From positions 62,001 through 126,000 of the forward strand of contig NZ_JIAU01000006.1 of assembly GCF_000620665.1 (NCBI RefSeq): a stretch of 64,000 nt of DNA, in the 5' to 3' direction. The notes under the pieces are model-generated. The model was not told where the DNA came from. It made no database searches and saw only the letters and a list, made by a program, of their open reading frames with translations. The position numbers and the translations under genes are program-made. Below are positions 56,468 through 64,000 of the stretch, piece after piece. The DNA comes from Sphingomonas sp. URHD0057 (GTDB lineage: Bacteria > Pseudomonadota > Alphaproteobacteria > Sphingomonadales > Sphingomonadaceae). The number at the start of each line of letters is the position of its first letter. The first letter of the stretch is position 1.

Positions 56468-57343
56468 TCAGGCCGCGCGGCGAAGCGTCGACAGGGTCGA
56501 GAAATAGACGTCCTCGAGCCCGCCCTCGACCTGCTCGAAGCCGCTCGGCTGCGTGTCGGAAAGGACGTGAACGATGGTCTGGCCGGCGAACATGCGGGTG
56601 GAGATCACTTCGTGGCTCTCCTGATATTTCTCGAGCTCGGAATGATCGATCGTCTTCTTCCACACCTTGCCGCGGGTCGACGCGATGAGGTCGGCGGGCT
56701 TGCCCTGCAATTGCAGGCGCCCGTTCGCCAGCACCGCCATCAGCGGGCACAAATCAGCGACGTCGTCGACGATGTGGGTCGACAGGATCACCACGACGTT
56801 GTCGCCGATCCCGGCGAGCAGGTTGAGGAAGCGGTTCCGCTCCTCGGGGTCGAGGCCCGCGGTCGGCTCATCGACGATGATCAGCTCGGGGTTGCCGATC
56901 AGCGCCTGGGCGATCCCGAAGCGCTGCCGCATGCCGCCGGAAAAGCCGGTGATCGCCTTGTCACGCACCGCCCACAAATTGGTCTGGTTGAGCAAGGTCT
57001 CGACGACGCTCTTGCGCTCGCCCTTGCCGGTGATGCCCTTGAGCACCGCCATCTGGTCGAGCATCGAATACGCCGAGACGCGCGGATAGACGCCGAAATC
57101 CTGCGGCAGATAGCCGAGCGTCTTGCGCAGCGTTTCGGGCTCCGCGAGCACGTCGATATCGCCGAACTTGATCGTCCCCGACGTCGGCTCCTGCAATGTC
57201 GCCACGGTCCGCATCAGGGTCGATTTGCCGGCGCCGTTCGGCCCCAGCAGCCCGAACATCCCGCGCGGGATCGAAAGGTCGACGTCGGCAAGCGCGACGG
57301 TGCCATTGGCATAAGTGTGCGAAAGGTTCGCGATTTCCAGCAT
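56468..57343 (-). CDS. ABC transporter ATP-binding protein, partner of the permease/peptidase fusion
   Basis: A 291-residue ATPase with Walker A GPNGAGKST near residue 36, Q-loop, signature FSGGMRQR, Walker B LIIVDEPTAGLD, and the switch His in VILSTHIVDD. The 15-base gap before the fusion gene places them in one operon, ATPase first. The C-terminal about 80 residues are the usual ABC-2-type extension. Together they form a full ABC exporter-like unit, dimeric if the permease is homodimeric. Confidence 0.93.
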   Translation of the reverse strand: MLEIANLSHTYANGTVALADVDLSIPRGMFGLLGPNGAGKSTLMRTVATLQEPTSGTIKFGDIDVLAEPETLRKTLGYLPQDFGVYPRVSAYSMLDQMAVLKGITGKGERKSVVETLLNQTNLWAVRDKAITGFSGGMRQRFGIAQALIGNPELIIVDEPTAGLDPEERNRFLNLLAGIGDNVVVILSTHIVDDVADLCPLMAVLANGRLQLQGKPADLIASTRGKVWKKTIDHSELEKYQESHEVISTRMFAGQTIVHVLSDTQPSGFEQVEGGLEDVYFSTLSTLRRAA

Positions 57344-57450
57344 GAAGTCCCCCGGCCTCTTGGGTCCAATTGGCGAAGGGGTTAGCGGGCGCCCGGAAAC
57401 CCGGCAATCGACCGTTCGACGAGCGGATGAAATTGCCGTTGGTCGGCCCG

Positions 57451-57738
57451 TCAGGCCCCTTCGACGATGAACATGTCGGTCGCGGCATTGTCGGTCCGCG
57501 CTGGGAGGATCCGCTGGTAGTCGGCGCTGTCATAGAAGACCCGCGCCGCCTCGACCGACGGGAATTCGATGACCACGAAGCGCTCGATGTCCTCCGCGCC
57601 CTCGAGCGGATGCACCGTCCCGCCACGGACGAGGAACCGCCCCCCATGGGCTTCGACGATCGACTGTGTCCGGCTGCGATACTCATCGTAGCCGAGCGGA
57701 TTGTGAACGTGGATCGACGCGACGAGATAAGCGGCCAT
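57451..57738 (-). CDS. DUF1330 domain protein
   Basis: A 95-residue alpha-beta barrel protein. The DUF1330 pattern is present: ASIHVHNPLGYDEYR, HGGRFLVRGG, VVIEFPSVEAARVFYDS and YQRILPARTD. The fold is ferredoxin-like (EthD/antibiotic-monooxygenase-like). The function is unknown. Divergent from thpR. It lies upstream of the ABC ATPase on the same strand, 107 bases away. Confidence 0.9.
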   Translation of the reverse strand: MAAYLVASIHVHNPLGYDEYRSRTQSIVEAHGGRFLVRGGTVHPLEGAEDIERFVVIEFPSVEAARVFYDSADYQRILPARTDNAATDMFIVEGA

Positions 57739-57788
57739 GCAACTTCCCTTTCACCCGGACGCCGCGGAATAAGCTATTGCGCGGCGCG

Positions 57789-58322
57789 ATGCACCGCCTG
57801 TTCGTCGCCATCCGTCCGCCCGAAGCGATCCGCGACCTCTTGATCGACGCGATGGATGACAGCGCGGACTTCCGCTGGCAGGACGACGAGCAGCTGCACC
57901 TGACGCTGCGATTCGTCGGCGAGGTTGAGCGCCCGATCGCAGAGGATCTTGCCGCGGCGCTCGCCGCGATCCGGTCCGCCCCCTTCGAGATCCGAATCCA
58001 CGGCACCGGCCGCTTCGAGCAGCGCAGCTCCGGCGCTCTGTGGGCGGGCGTCGAGCCGAAGCCGCCGCTCGTCGCGCTGGCCGCCAAGGTCGAGCGCGCG
58101 TGCCAGTCGGCCGGCCTCGAGCCCGAGCGCCGCGCCCTCCATCTGCACATCACGCTAGCACGGTGGAAAGGTCGCCGCAGCCGCGAGCTCACCGGCTTCC
58201 TCGACCGCACCCGCGGCCTCGGGTCGGAGCCGTTCGAGGTCGACCGTTTCGCTTTGTTCGAAAGCCGGCTCTCGCGCCATGGCGCGCATTACGAAGAGGT
58301 CGCGAGCTACACGCTATCTTGA
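57789..58322 (+). CDS. thpR: RNA 2',3'-cyclic phosphodiesterase
   Basis: A 177-residue 2H phosphoesterase with the two His-x-Thr motifs at HLTL (37-40) and HITL (120-123). It begins MHRLFVAIRPPEAI as typical of ThpR/LigT. It hydrolyses RNA 2',3'-cyclic ends and can ligate tRNA halves in vitro. The ribosome site is weak. The 127 bases after it show no clear feature. Confidence 0.93.
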   Translation: MHRLFVAIRPPEAIRDLLIDAMDDSADFRWQDDEQLHLTLRFVGEVERPIAEDLAAALAAIRSAPFEIRIHGTGRFEQRSSGALWAGVEPKPPLVALAAKVERACQSAGLEPERRALHLHITLARWKGRRSRELTGFLDRTRGLGSEPFEVDRFALFESRLSRHGAHYEEVASYTLS

Positions 58323-58449
58323 TTGACCGCTGCGCGAAGTCAGTGGTGAAATCCGCCGAATTGGTCATCTGGCGTCATTCAAAAGTGGATATTGGTTTGG
58401 GGCAAGCTGCGGACGAGTCAGTCCCTGTCCTCCATCGGAGACGTAATCC

Positions 58450-59193
58450 ATGCACCGTCAACTGACCTGGTTCTCCCGAGCCGAGCGAGCTGCGACCATG
58501 ATCTTCGCCGCACTTGCTCTAAGCAGCCTCGCGACCGACACGAGCGCCGCCCGGACGGACCCCACCATCGGCGGCGTCGTGATTCCACAGACACCCCTGG
58601 CGTTGAAGGCTGCTCAATTCGCGAAGCTTCATTCGCCTGAGTTCCTGTTCAACCATTCGATGCGGACCTACATTTACGGCGCGCTCGGAATGAAGGCTCA
58701 CAATGTCCCGTTCGATGCCGAGACGGCGTTCGTCGCGGCGGCCTTGCATGACCTCGGCTTAATGCCCGGCTCCGCCTCGGCCCAGGGGTCGTTCGAGGTC
58801 GACGGCGCCAATCTCGCCGAAAAATTCGTGAAGGATAATGGCGGCTCCGAGCAGCAGGCGCGAACGGTGTGGAATGCGATCGCGATGCACGACGTCGGCC
58901 GGGCCTTTCAGTCGCATCAATCGGGCAATGCACTGCTCGTCGGCTATGGCGCCGGGACCGATGTCGACGGACCGGACCCCAAGGTCGTCACCCCTGAAAT
59001 CGTTGCGCAAACGCTCCGCGCCTTTCCCCGCGCCGGCTTCAAGACCGGATTTACCGCGCTCGCGGTCGACCATTGCAAGCGCAAGCCCACCTCGCAATTC
59101 GGCTGGCTCGACGGGCTGTGCCGGGAAGTTGCGCCCAACGTCGATCGCGGGTCGGTCCGCGACGAGATCCAGAGCGCACCTTATGCGGACTAG
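58450..59193 (+). CDS. Exported HD-domain protein (cyanamide-hydratase-like)
   Basis: A 247-residue protein. A hydrophobic N-terminal stretch (about 14-35) suggests export or membrane anchoring, which is unusual for HD-domain enzymes. Metal-site residues: His69 in FNHSMR, His100-Asp101 in AALHDLGL, and a later HDVGR. The family includes metal-dependent phosphohydrolases and cyanamide hydratases. It overlaps the next gene by 11 bases, so both are coexpressed. Confidence 0.83.
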   Translation: MHRQLTWFSRAERAATMIFAALALSSLATDTSAARTDPTIGGVVIPQTPLALKAAQFAKLHSPEFLFNHSMRTYIYGALGMKAHNVPFDAETAFVAAALHDLGLMPGSASAQGSFEVDGANLAEKFVKDNGGSEQQARTVWNAIAMHDVGRAFQSHQSGNALLVGYGAGTDVDGPDPKVVTPEIVAQTLRAFPRAGFKTGFTALAVDHCKRKPTSQFGWLDGLCREVAPNVDRGSVRDEIQSAPYAD

Positions 59194-59956
59194 TACGCTC
59201 ACGGCGGCACTGGTTCTGGCGGGGGCCGCGCCGCACTCAATCTCTGCCGCGGAAGCGCCCGCAGACCTGGTCCGCGTCGGCGATGCCGCGATGAACGGCG
59301 CCGCCCTCCAGCCCTACGACAATCTGTGGCGTGTCACGGTCCGCCGCAACGATGGAAGCTCCGAGGACCTTGGCCTGTCGAGCGATCACGTTCGAATCCG
59401 GACGATTGATGGCAAGCCCTATCTGACGCGGGTGGAAGGTTCGACCAACGTCAACAGCAAGTCCCGTCCGCTCTCGAGCAGCTTCGACATGACGTTCAAC
59501 GTGTTCGACCGCCAAACCATGGCGCCGATCCACAGCGAGGCATATGCGTCCGACGGATCGTACGTGATCCGCGATTTTTCAGGCCGGCACGTTGTCACGG
59601 TCACCGCCGGCGAACGCCCGGCCCCTGCCCAGCGAACCGAGATGGATGCCGATCAACCGGTGTACGACTTCCACGGCGGCATGACCGGCCTGCTCCTGGC
59701 CGCGCTTCCATTGCGGGCGGGCTATACCGCAACGCTTCCAGGGATGGGCGACACCGCGTCCGACCTCAATCTCATCCGCGTCGTCGGCCGCGAGCGGATC
59801 GATGCCGGCCGCCGCGGCAGGTTCGATTGCTGGGCCGTTGAGATCGGCGCTGCCCCGAGCCGGTCGACCTACTGGATCAGCAAGCAGTCGCCCTATGTCA
59901 TTCGCGCAGCGGTGAAGTCGCCGCGAGGCACTGCTTACTGGATCATGGCCGATTAG
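59183..59956 (+). CDS. Exported protein, possibly DUF3108-like
   Basis: A 257-residue protein starting at ATG 59183 inside the end of the HD gene, with a signal peptide (cleavage near SAAEA). The mature part is beta-rich: LWRVTVRR, VRIRTIDGKPYLTRVEG, an FDMTFNVFDR segment and a C-terminal TYWISKQSPYVIRAAVKS strand pair that resembles the end of DUF3108 domains. No catalytic motif is recognised. It is likely periplasmic and functionally paired with the HD protein. Confidence 0.65.
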   Translation: MRTSTLTAALVLAGAAPHSISAAEAPADLVRVGDAAMNGAALQPYDNLWRVTVRRNDGSSEDLGLSSDHVRIRTIDGKPYLTRVEGSTNVNSKSRPLSSSFDMTFNVFDRQTMAPIHSEAYASDGSYVIRDFSGRHVVTVTAGERPAPAQRTEMDADQPVYDFHGGMTGLLLAALPLRAGYTATLPGMGDTASDLNLIRVVGRERIDAGRRGRFDCWAVEIGAAPSRSTYWISKQSPYVIRAAVKSPRGTAYWIMAD

Positions 59957-59976
59957 CGAGCAGGTTCCGCACCGCC

Positions 59977-61578
59977 CTAGCGGCGCTCGGCGGCGGAGCG
60001 CCGCATCTCGGCCGCACCCCGCCGCATCTCGGCTGCGCCACGAACCATCTCGTCGGCGCCTTTCTCCATTTCCGGGATGGCATCGATCAATTCGCGGTCG
60101 GTGACGTGGCGGCCGCGCGCCGCCTCTTCGGCGATTTTGCGCTGGCGGTAGGCCGGATCGCGCAACTTGTTCGCTTCGTCGCGCATCCCCTGCGCACCGC
60201 GCAGCATGCCGTCCGCGCCGCGTTCCATGCCGTCGGCGCCGCTCCGCATCGACTCCGAGGCGCGCCGCATCGACACTTCGACGCCGCGCCGCATCCGCTC
60301 CGCCGCGCGCTCCATGTCGTGCGACGCTTCTTCGATCTCGCGATCCTCCGCGTTCGCCGCCGGCGCGATGGCCATCGCGATGGCAACGGGCGAAGCCATC
60401 GGCGCGATCGGAGCGATCGCCGGAAAGGCGGGCACCTTCATCGGGACGAATGGCGCAAAGTGAGCGATCGGCGCGCCATGCGGCGTCCTGATCGCGGGCA
60501 TGGTCGGCGGGACTGCAATCGGCGCCCTTGGCGCAGTCCGCGCGGCTGTCGGCGTGGCGATCGCAATTTCAGAAACCGCCGCGGCAATTTTCGGGACCAC
60601 GGAAATCCTCGGCGGCGCCTCAATTCGCGGCACGATGGTCAGCGCCGCGACGGGAGTCGCGAGACCGATCGCCGCCAGGCTCGCAACCGCCCTCCAGCCC
60701 GGGGCCTGCCCGCCGCGGTCCTGCAGCACACGGAGGATGCGCCGGCTCAGCGGCCCCGCGGCCATGCTGTTGGCGGCGGCGGCAAAGCCGCGCGGCGGCG
60801 CCGCGATCTTGACCAGCGTTTCCGCATAGCGCGCTGGCTCGATCGTCCGCACCGCTTCGGCGTCCGCCGCCTGCTCCGCTTCGTGAAGCAAGGCGCGTTC
60901 GAGCAGCCACACCAGCGGATTGATCCAGAACAGCGCGACGACGATGCGCGCGAACAGCAAGCTGGCCCAATCGCGACGCCGGAAATGGGCGATCTCATGG
61001 GCAATGACCGCATCCGCATTGCCGGGATCGGCGAGAACGTCGGGGCTGAGCAGGATCGTCGGGTGACGCCAGCCCCAGCTCATCGGCGCGCTCGTTCGCG
61101 GGCTGACCAGCAGCCGCACGTGGGTCGCCCCGGCCCGGCGAAGCGCGCTCGTCCATGCCGGCGTATCGACCGCGGCGGCAGTGGTCGCCCAGCGCCGCAA
61201 GGTTAGCACGCCCGCGGCGAGGCGCAGCAGGATCGCCGCGGCACCAACCAGCCACAGGATGCCTATCAGCTGATTGACGGAAATCACAGGCGCCGGGACG
61301 GGTTGCGGCGGCGACATTGCCGACAGCGGCTCCTGGGCCGTGGCAAAGGAAGCCAACATCTGCGGAGTCGCAGGGTCGGTGGCCGTGCCAATGGTCATTT
61401 CCAGCGGCGGCAGCAACAGCGACAGGGCCGGCAGCGCCGCCACGAACGCCAGGCCGATCAGGATCAGGCGCGATCGCTGCGCCGGGGAATGTCCTCGCGC
61501 GGTTTGCAGCAGCAACCATACTCCGGCGCTGATCGCGGCCGATTTCCAGGCCATCTCGAACAGGAAATGCGCGGTCAT
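59977..61578 (-). CDS. M56-family BlaR1-like membrane metallopeptidase with heptad-repeat tail
   Basis: A 533-residue protein. Four N-terminal hydrophobic segments surround the gluzincin site HEIAHFRRRDW, with the third ligand likely in the ALLHEAEQAADAEA helix. No penicillin-binding sensor domain follows. Instead there is a low-complexity stretch, then about 110 residues of 7-residue repeats of the form M-x-x-G-A-x-x (for example MERGADG, MLRGAQG, MVRGAAE). ATG 61578 overlaps the blaI stop. Known pairs: BlaR1-type protease inactivates the BlaI repressor on signal. Confidence 0.88.
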   Translation of the reverse strand: MTAHFLFEMAWKSAAISAGVWLLLQTARGHSPAQRSRLILIGLAFVAALPALSLLLPPLEMTIGTATDPATPQMLASFATAQEPLSAMSPPQPVPAPVISVNQLIGILWLVGAAAILLRLAAGVLTLRRWATTAAAVDTPAWTSALRRAGATHVRLLVSPRTSAPMSWGWRHPTILLSPDVLADPGNADAVIAHEIAHFRRRDWASLLFARIVVALFWINPLVWLLERALLHEAEQAADAEAVRTIEPARYAETLVKIAAPPRGFAAAANSMAAGPLSRRILRVLQDRGGQAPGWRAVASLAAIGLATPVAALTIVPRIEAPPRISVVPKIAAAVSEIAIATPTAARTAPRAPIAVPPTMPAIRTPHGAPIAHFAPFVPMKVPAFPAIAPIAPMASPVAIAMAIAPAANAEDREIEEASHDMERAAERMRRGVEVSMRRASESMRSGADGMERGADGMLRGAQGMRDEANKLRDPAYRQRKIAEEAARGRHVTDRELIDAIPEMEKGADEMVRGAAEMRRGAAEMRRSAAERR

Positions 61579-61949
61579 CACTTGCGCTCCTTCGCTGCGT
61601 CGATCGCGCGTTGCAGCGCTTCGACTTCGTTATCCGTCAGCTTCTTCGACATGCCGAGCAGCGCCGTCGCGGCGCTCGCCGGCGAGCCCTCGAAGAAGGT
61701 CTCGATGAATTTGTTCAACGCGCTCCGGCGCACCTTCGCGGGCTGCGGCACGGTGCTGTAAATGTAGGTTTGATCGTCGGCGCGATGCGTAACCAGCCCA
61801 CGGGCCTCGAGCCGCGACAGCATCGTGCGCACGGCCGAATAGGATGGCGGATCGGCGAGCCTGGCGCGGATTTCGGCGGCGGACGCTTCACGCACGCTGC
61901 ACAGGATTTCGAACAACTCGCGCTCGCGGCGCGGAAGCTTGTCGATCAT
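61578..61949 (-). CDS. BlaI/MecI/CopY-family repressor
   Basis: A 123-residue winged-helix repressor. N-terminal recognition region SYSAVRTMLSRLEARGLV, wing region HRADDQTYIYS, and C-terminal dimerisation helices are normal. AGGAGAG lies upstream of the ATG. It is cotranscribed with the M56 peptidase, the standard BlaI-BlaR1 arrangement, although no beta-lactamase is nearby. It probably represses its own operon through the two operator sites just upstream. Confidence 0.94.
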   Translation of the reverse strand: MIDKLPRRERELFEILCSVREASAAEIRARLADPPSYSAVRTMLSRLEARGLVTHRADDQTYIYSTVPQPAKVRRSALNKFIETFFEGSPASAATALLGMSKKLTDNEVEALQRAIDAAKERK

Positions 61950-61962
61950 CCGGCGACTCTCC

Positions 61963-61978
61963 TGCTACATTTGTAGCA
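61963..61978. promoter_or_regulatory. BlaI-type operator site 1
   Basis: Perfect palindrome TGCTACA-TT-TGTAGCA, containing the BlaI/MecI core TACA-N2-TGTA. It lies 14 bases upstream of the blaI ATG, next to the ribosome site. Confidence 0.85.
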
Positions 61979-61994
61979 TGCCACACTTGTAGCA
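61979..61994. promoter_or_regulatory. BlaI-type operator site 2
   Basis: TGCCACA-CT-TGTAGCA, a second 16-base copy directly abutting site 1, with two differences. The head-to-tail spacing of 16 bases would place two repressor dimers at about 1.5 helical turns. Confidence 0.78.
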
Positions 61995-62021
61995 GGATGC
62001 AAGCCATTTTCTCTTGCCTGG

Positions 62022-62057
62022 CCGACAAAAGAAAACGGGGCGATCGCTCGCCCCGTT
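62022..62057 (-). terminator. Intrinsic terminator after the M13 peptidase gene, GCGA tetraloop
   Basis: Perfect 10-bp stem AACGGGGCGA/TCGCCCCGTT; on the minus strand the loop is GCGA and the tail TTCTTTTGTC. It lies 14 bases past the peptidase stop, before the blaI promoter. Confidence 0.9.
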
Positions 62058-62070
62058 CCCCTCCTAACCG

Positions 62071-64000
62071 CTACCAGAGCCGGACGCGCTTTTCCGGCGG
62101 GATGTAGAATTTGGAATCCGGCCCGATGTTGAAGGCCTTGTACCAGGCGTCCATGTTGCGGACCGCGCCGATCACCCGCCAGCGATCGGGCGGATGGGGG
62201 TTGCTCGCGACCTGCGCCTTGACCGCATCGGGCCGCTGGTTCGCGCGCCACACCTGGCCGAAGCCGAGGAAGAAGCGCTGGTCGCCGGTCAGGCCGTCGA
62301 TCACCGGCGCTTCCTTGCCGTTGAGCGCCATCTTGTAGGCGTCATAGGCGACCTCGAGGCCCGACATGTCGCCGATATTCTCGCCCATGGTGAGGTCGCC
62401 GTTGACGAACACGCCCGGCGCCGCCTCGAACGCCGAATATTGCTTGCCGAGCTCGGTGGTGAGCGCCTTAAAGCGGTTGGCGTCAGCGGCGGTCCACCAA
62501 TCCCGGATCGCTCCCGTCTGGTCGATCTTGCGCCCCTGGTCGTCGAACCCGTGCATAATCTCATGCCCGATGCCCGAGCCGATCGCGCCATAATTGACGG
62601 CGAGGTCGGCGCTCGGATCGAAGAACGGCGCCTGCAGGATGCCGGCCGGGAACACGATCTTGTTCTCCTGCCCGCCATTGTACGCATTCACCGTCGCCGG
62701 GCTCAGTGCCCATTTCTGGCGGTCGACCGGTTGGCCGAGCTGGCTCAGCTGATACTGCCATTCGAAGACGTTGCTGCGCTTGACGTTGCCGTAGAGGTCG
62801 TCCGCCTTCATCGCGAGCTTCGAATAATCCCGGAACTTGCTGGGATAGCCGACCATCACGTCCATCTTGCCCAGCTTGACGAGCGCGGCCTCCTTGGTCG
62901 CGTCGCTCATCCAGCTGTTGGCCTTGATGTGGAGCGCGGCGGCCTTCTTCAAATTGCCGACGAGGTCTTCCATCATCGCCTTCGACGTGGGCGAGAAGTA
63001 GCGCTCGATATAGGTCTTGCCGAGCAGCTCGCCGAGGCGGCCGTCGACCTGGTCGATGCCGCGGCGCCACCGGGGCCGCAGCTGCGACACGCCGGACAGG
63101 ACCTTGGTGAACTCGAAGCGGTTGTCGACGAAGCGCTTCGACAGATAGTTGGACGCCTGGTGCGTGACGTTGAAGCGCTCCCACGCCTTGAGCGTGTCGA
63201 GCGGCGTCGCGGCGAACAACGCCGCCTTCGCCTTCACCGCGCTATTGTCGCCGACGATGAGCTTGTCGGTGTGGATGCCCGAAGCCGCGAAATAGCTCGG
63301 CCAGTCGAAGCCCGGCGCATAGGCGGCGAGCTCGGCCATGGTCATCGGATTGTTGTTCTTGTCGATGTCGCGCAGGTCCGCGATCGGCCAGGTCAGCTTG
63401 GCCACCTCGGTCTCGAACGCGAGGATGGCGTCGGCCTGCTTCGCGGCGTCGGCCGCGCCCGCCATGGTGAGCGCGCGCTCGACATAGGCGCGATAGGCGT
63501 CGCGCTCCTTCTTGTACTTGTCGTCGAGATAATAGTCGCGGTTCGGCAGGCCGAGCCCGCCCGATCCAAGATATAGTGTGTTGAGGTTCGGGTTCACCGA
63601 ATCCGGGCCGACGCCGGCGCCGAACAGGCTCGCTCCGAAATCGGCCGAGGCCTCGCCCATGAACCGGGTCAAGTCGGCCTTGTCCTTGATCGCCTCGACG
63701 CGGGCGAGGTCGGCTTTCAGCGGAGCGTCGTCGACCTGCTCGAGCCGCGGTTCGTCGAGGTAGCTCGCATAAAGCGCGCCGAGCTGGCCGTCCTTCGCGG
63801 CGCCGACGATGATGTCCTTCAGTCGGTCCTGGTTGCTGTTGTAGGTGTCGAAGAAGGTGCCGTTGCTCGACTGGTCGGCCGGGATCGGATGGGCGTCGAG
63901 CCACTCGCCGCTGGTGTAGCGCTGGAAGTCGTCGCCGGGCTTCACCGCGGTGTCGCGCGCCGACAGGTCGACCCCCCATTTGCCGAAGCTGACGACGGTA
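62071..64000 (-). CDS. M13-family metallopeptidase (neprilysin-like), 5' end outside window
   Basis: At least 642 residues of an M13 peptidase; the N-terminus lies beyond 64000. The first residues in the window (FGKWGVDLSARD, then KPGDDFQRYTSGEWL) are the family's N-terminal entry. Zinc site HEIMH in GIGHEIMHGFDDQG, third ligand in GENIGDMSGL, and a conserved C-terminal RVRLW. It is probably periplasmic, with a signal peptide outside the window. It has its own terminator and is upstream of, and in the same orientation as, blaI. Confidence 0.94.
   Translation of the reverse strand, partial: TVVSFGKWGVDLSARDTAVKPGDDFQRYTSGEWLDAHPIPADQSSNGTFFDTYNSNQDRLKDIIVGAAKDGQLGALYASYLDEPRLEQVDDAPLKADLARVEAIKDKADLTRFMGEASADFGASLFGAGVGPDSVNPNLNTLYLGSGGLGLPNRDYYLDDKYKKERDAYRAYVERALTMAGAADAAKQADAILAFETEVAKLTWPIADLRDIDKNNNPMTMAELAAYAPGFDWPSYFAASGIHTDKLIVGDNSAVKAKAALFAATPLDTLKAWERFNVTHQASNYLSKRFVDNRFEFTKVLSGVSQLRPRWRRGIDQVDGRLGELLGKTYIERYFSPTSKAMMEDLVGNLKKAAALHIKANSWMSDATKEAALVKLGKMDVMVGYPSKFRDYSKLAMKADDLYGNVKRSNVFEWQYQLSQLGQPVDRQKWALSPATVNAYNGGQENKIVFPAGILQAPFFDPSADLAVNYGAIGSGIGHEIMHGFDDQGRKIDQTGAIRDWWTAADANRFKALTTELGKQYSAFEAAPGVFVNGDLTMGENIGDMSGLEVAYDAYKMALNGKEAPVIDGLTGDQRFFLGFGQVWRANQRPDAVKAQVASNPHPPDRWRVIGAVRNMDAWYKAFNIGPDSKFYIPPEKRVRLW

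Overview
This window is a high-GC chromosomal segment from an alphaproteobacterium, most likely a sphingomonad (order Sphingomonadales). The evidence is the cell-cycle regulators CpdR and TrcR (DUF1013), a SapC-family protein, a long TonB-dependent receptor with a proline-rich tail, a Shewanella-like metallophosphatase, an ABC permease/M1 peptidase fusion, and dispersed palindromes of a kind I recall from sphingomonad genomes. I see no phage, transposase, CRISPR array or rRNA. It is dense, ordinary housekeeping and accessory chromosome with one tRNA-Val(GAC). The taxonomic call is inference from gene content, because no search was run.

Layout. 1-9631: the tail of an OmpA-family gene, then ten minus-strand genes. 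Six form an extremely tight operon (DUF4129, DUF4350, MoxR ATPase, DUF58, SpoIIM-like, RDD). They are followed by a small signalling module (STAS protein, MBL-fold hydrolase, CHASE2-SpoIIE phosphatase). 9755-13708: a membrane protein, tRNA-Val, a membrane-bound winged-helix regulator, cpdR with the N-formylglutamate amidohydrolase gene, and SapC. 13915-18841: a secreted hypothetical protein, RhlE-type helicase, YghU-type GST, tgt and a TSUP transporter. 18865-24814: a minus-strand housekeeping run (quinone oxidoreductase, GST, trcR, xseB, ispA, coaD, cyclophilin, queA). 24889-28853: a DUF1192 protein, clpA, and NAD-dependent formate dehydrogenase.

29033-36902 carries secreted and outer-membrane proteins of uncertain role, an alpha/beta hydrolase, S9 and M28 exported peptidases and CinA. 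36935-41287 has a GST, a Tat-type dienelactone hydrolase, a TetR regulator, a degenerate SDR and a sedolisin-like S53 peptidase. 41339-47650 has a GNAT enzyme, gamma-glutamyltransferase, TonB receptor and Bax-inhibitor-1 protein. 47776-51456 pairs a Shelphs-type phosphatase with a kinase-like secreted protein, then DUF4956 and PPK2 polyphosphate kinase. 51539-57343 has NUDIX, a sterol-desaturase-family protein and the ABC/M1 system. 57451-64000 has DUF1330, ThpR, a secreted HD-domain protein, a BlaI/BlaR1-type pair with tandem operators, and an M13 peptidase cut by the window end.

The most interesting points are: the phosphatase/kinase-like overlapping pair (47776-49856); the partner-switch module with no visible anti-sigma kinase (151-3516); PPK2 with a His-Lys tail beside DUF4956; the BlaI operators and heptad-repeat BlaR1 tail; an SDR that has lost most of its catalytic residues; a palindromic repeat that has become part of the Tgt C-terminus; and a consistent use of GNRA tetraloops in five intrinsic terminators. 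No intergenic gap exceeds about 260 bases. The largest, 31228-31482, shows nothing I can identify.
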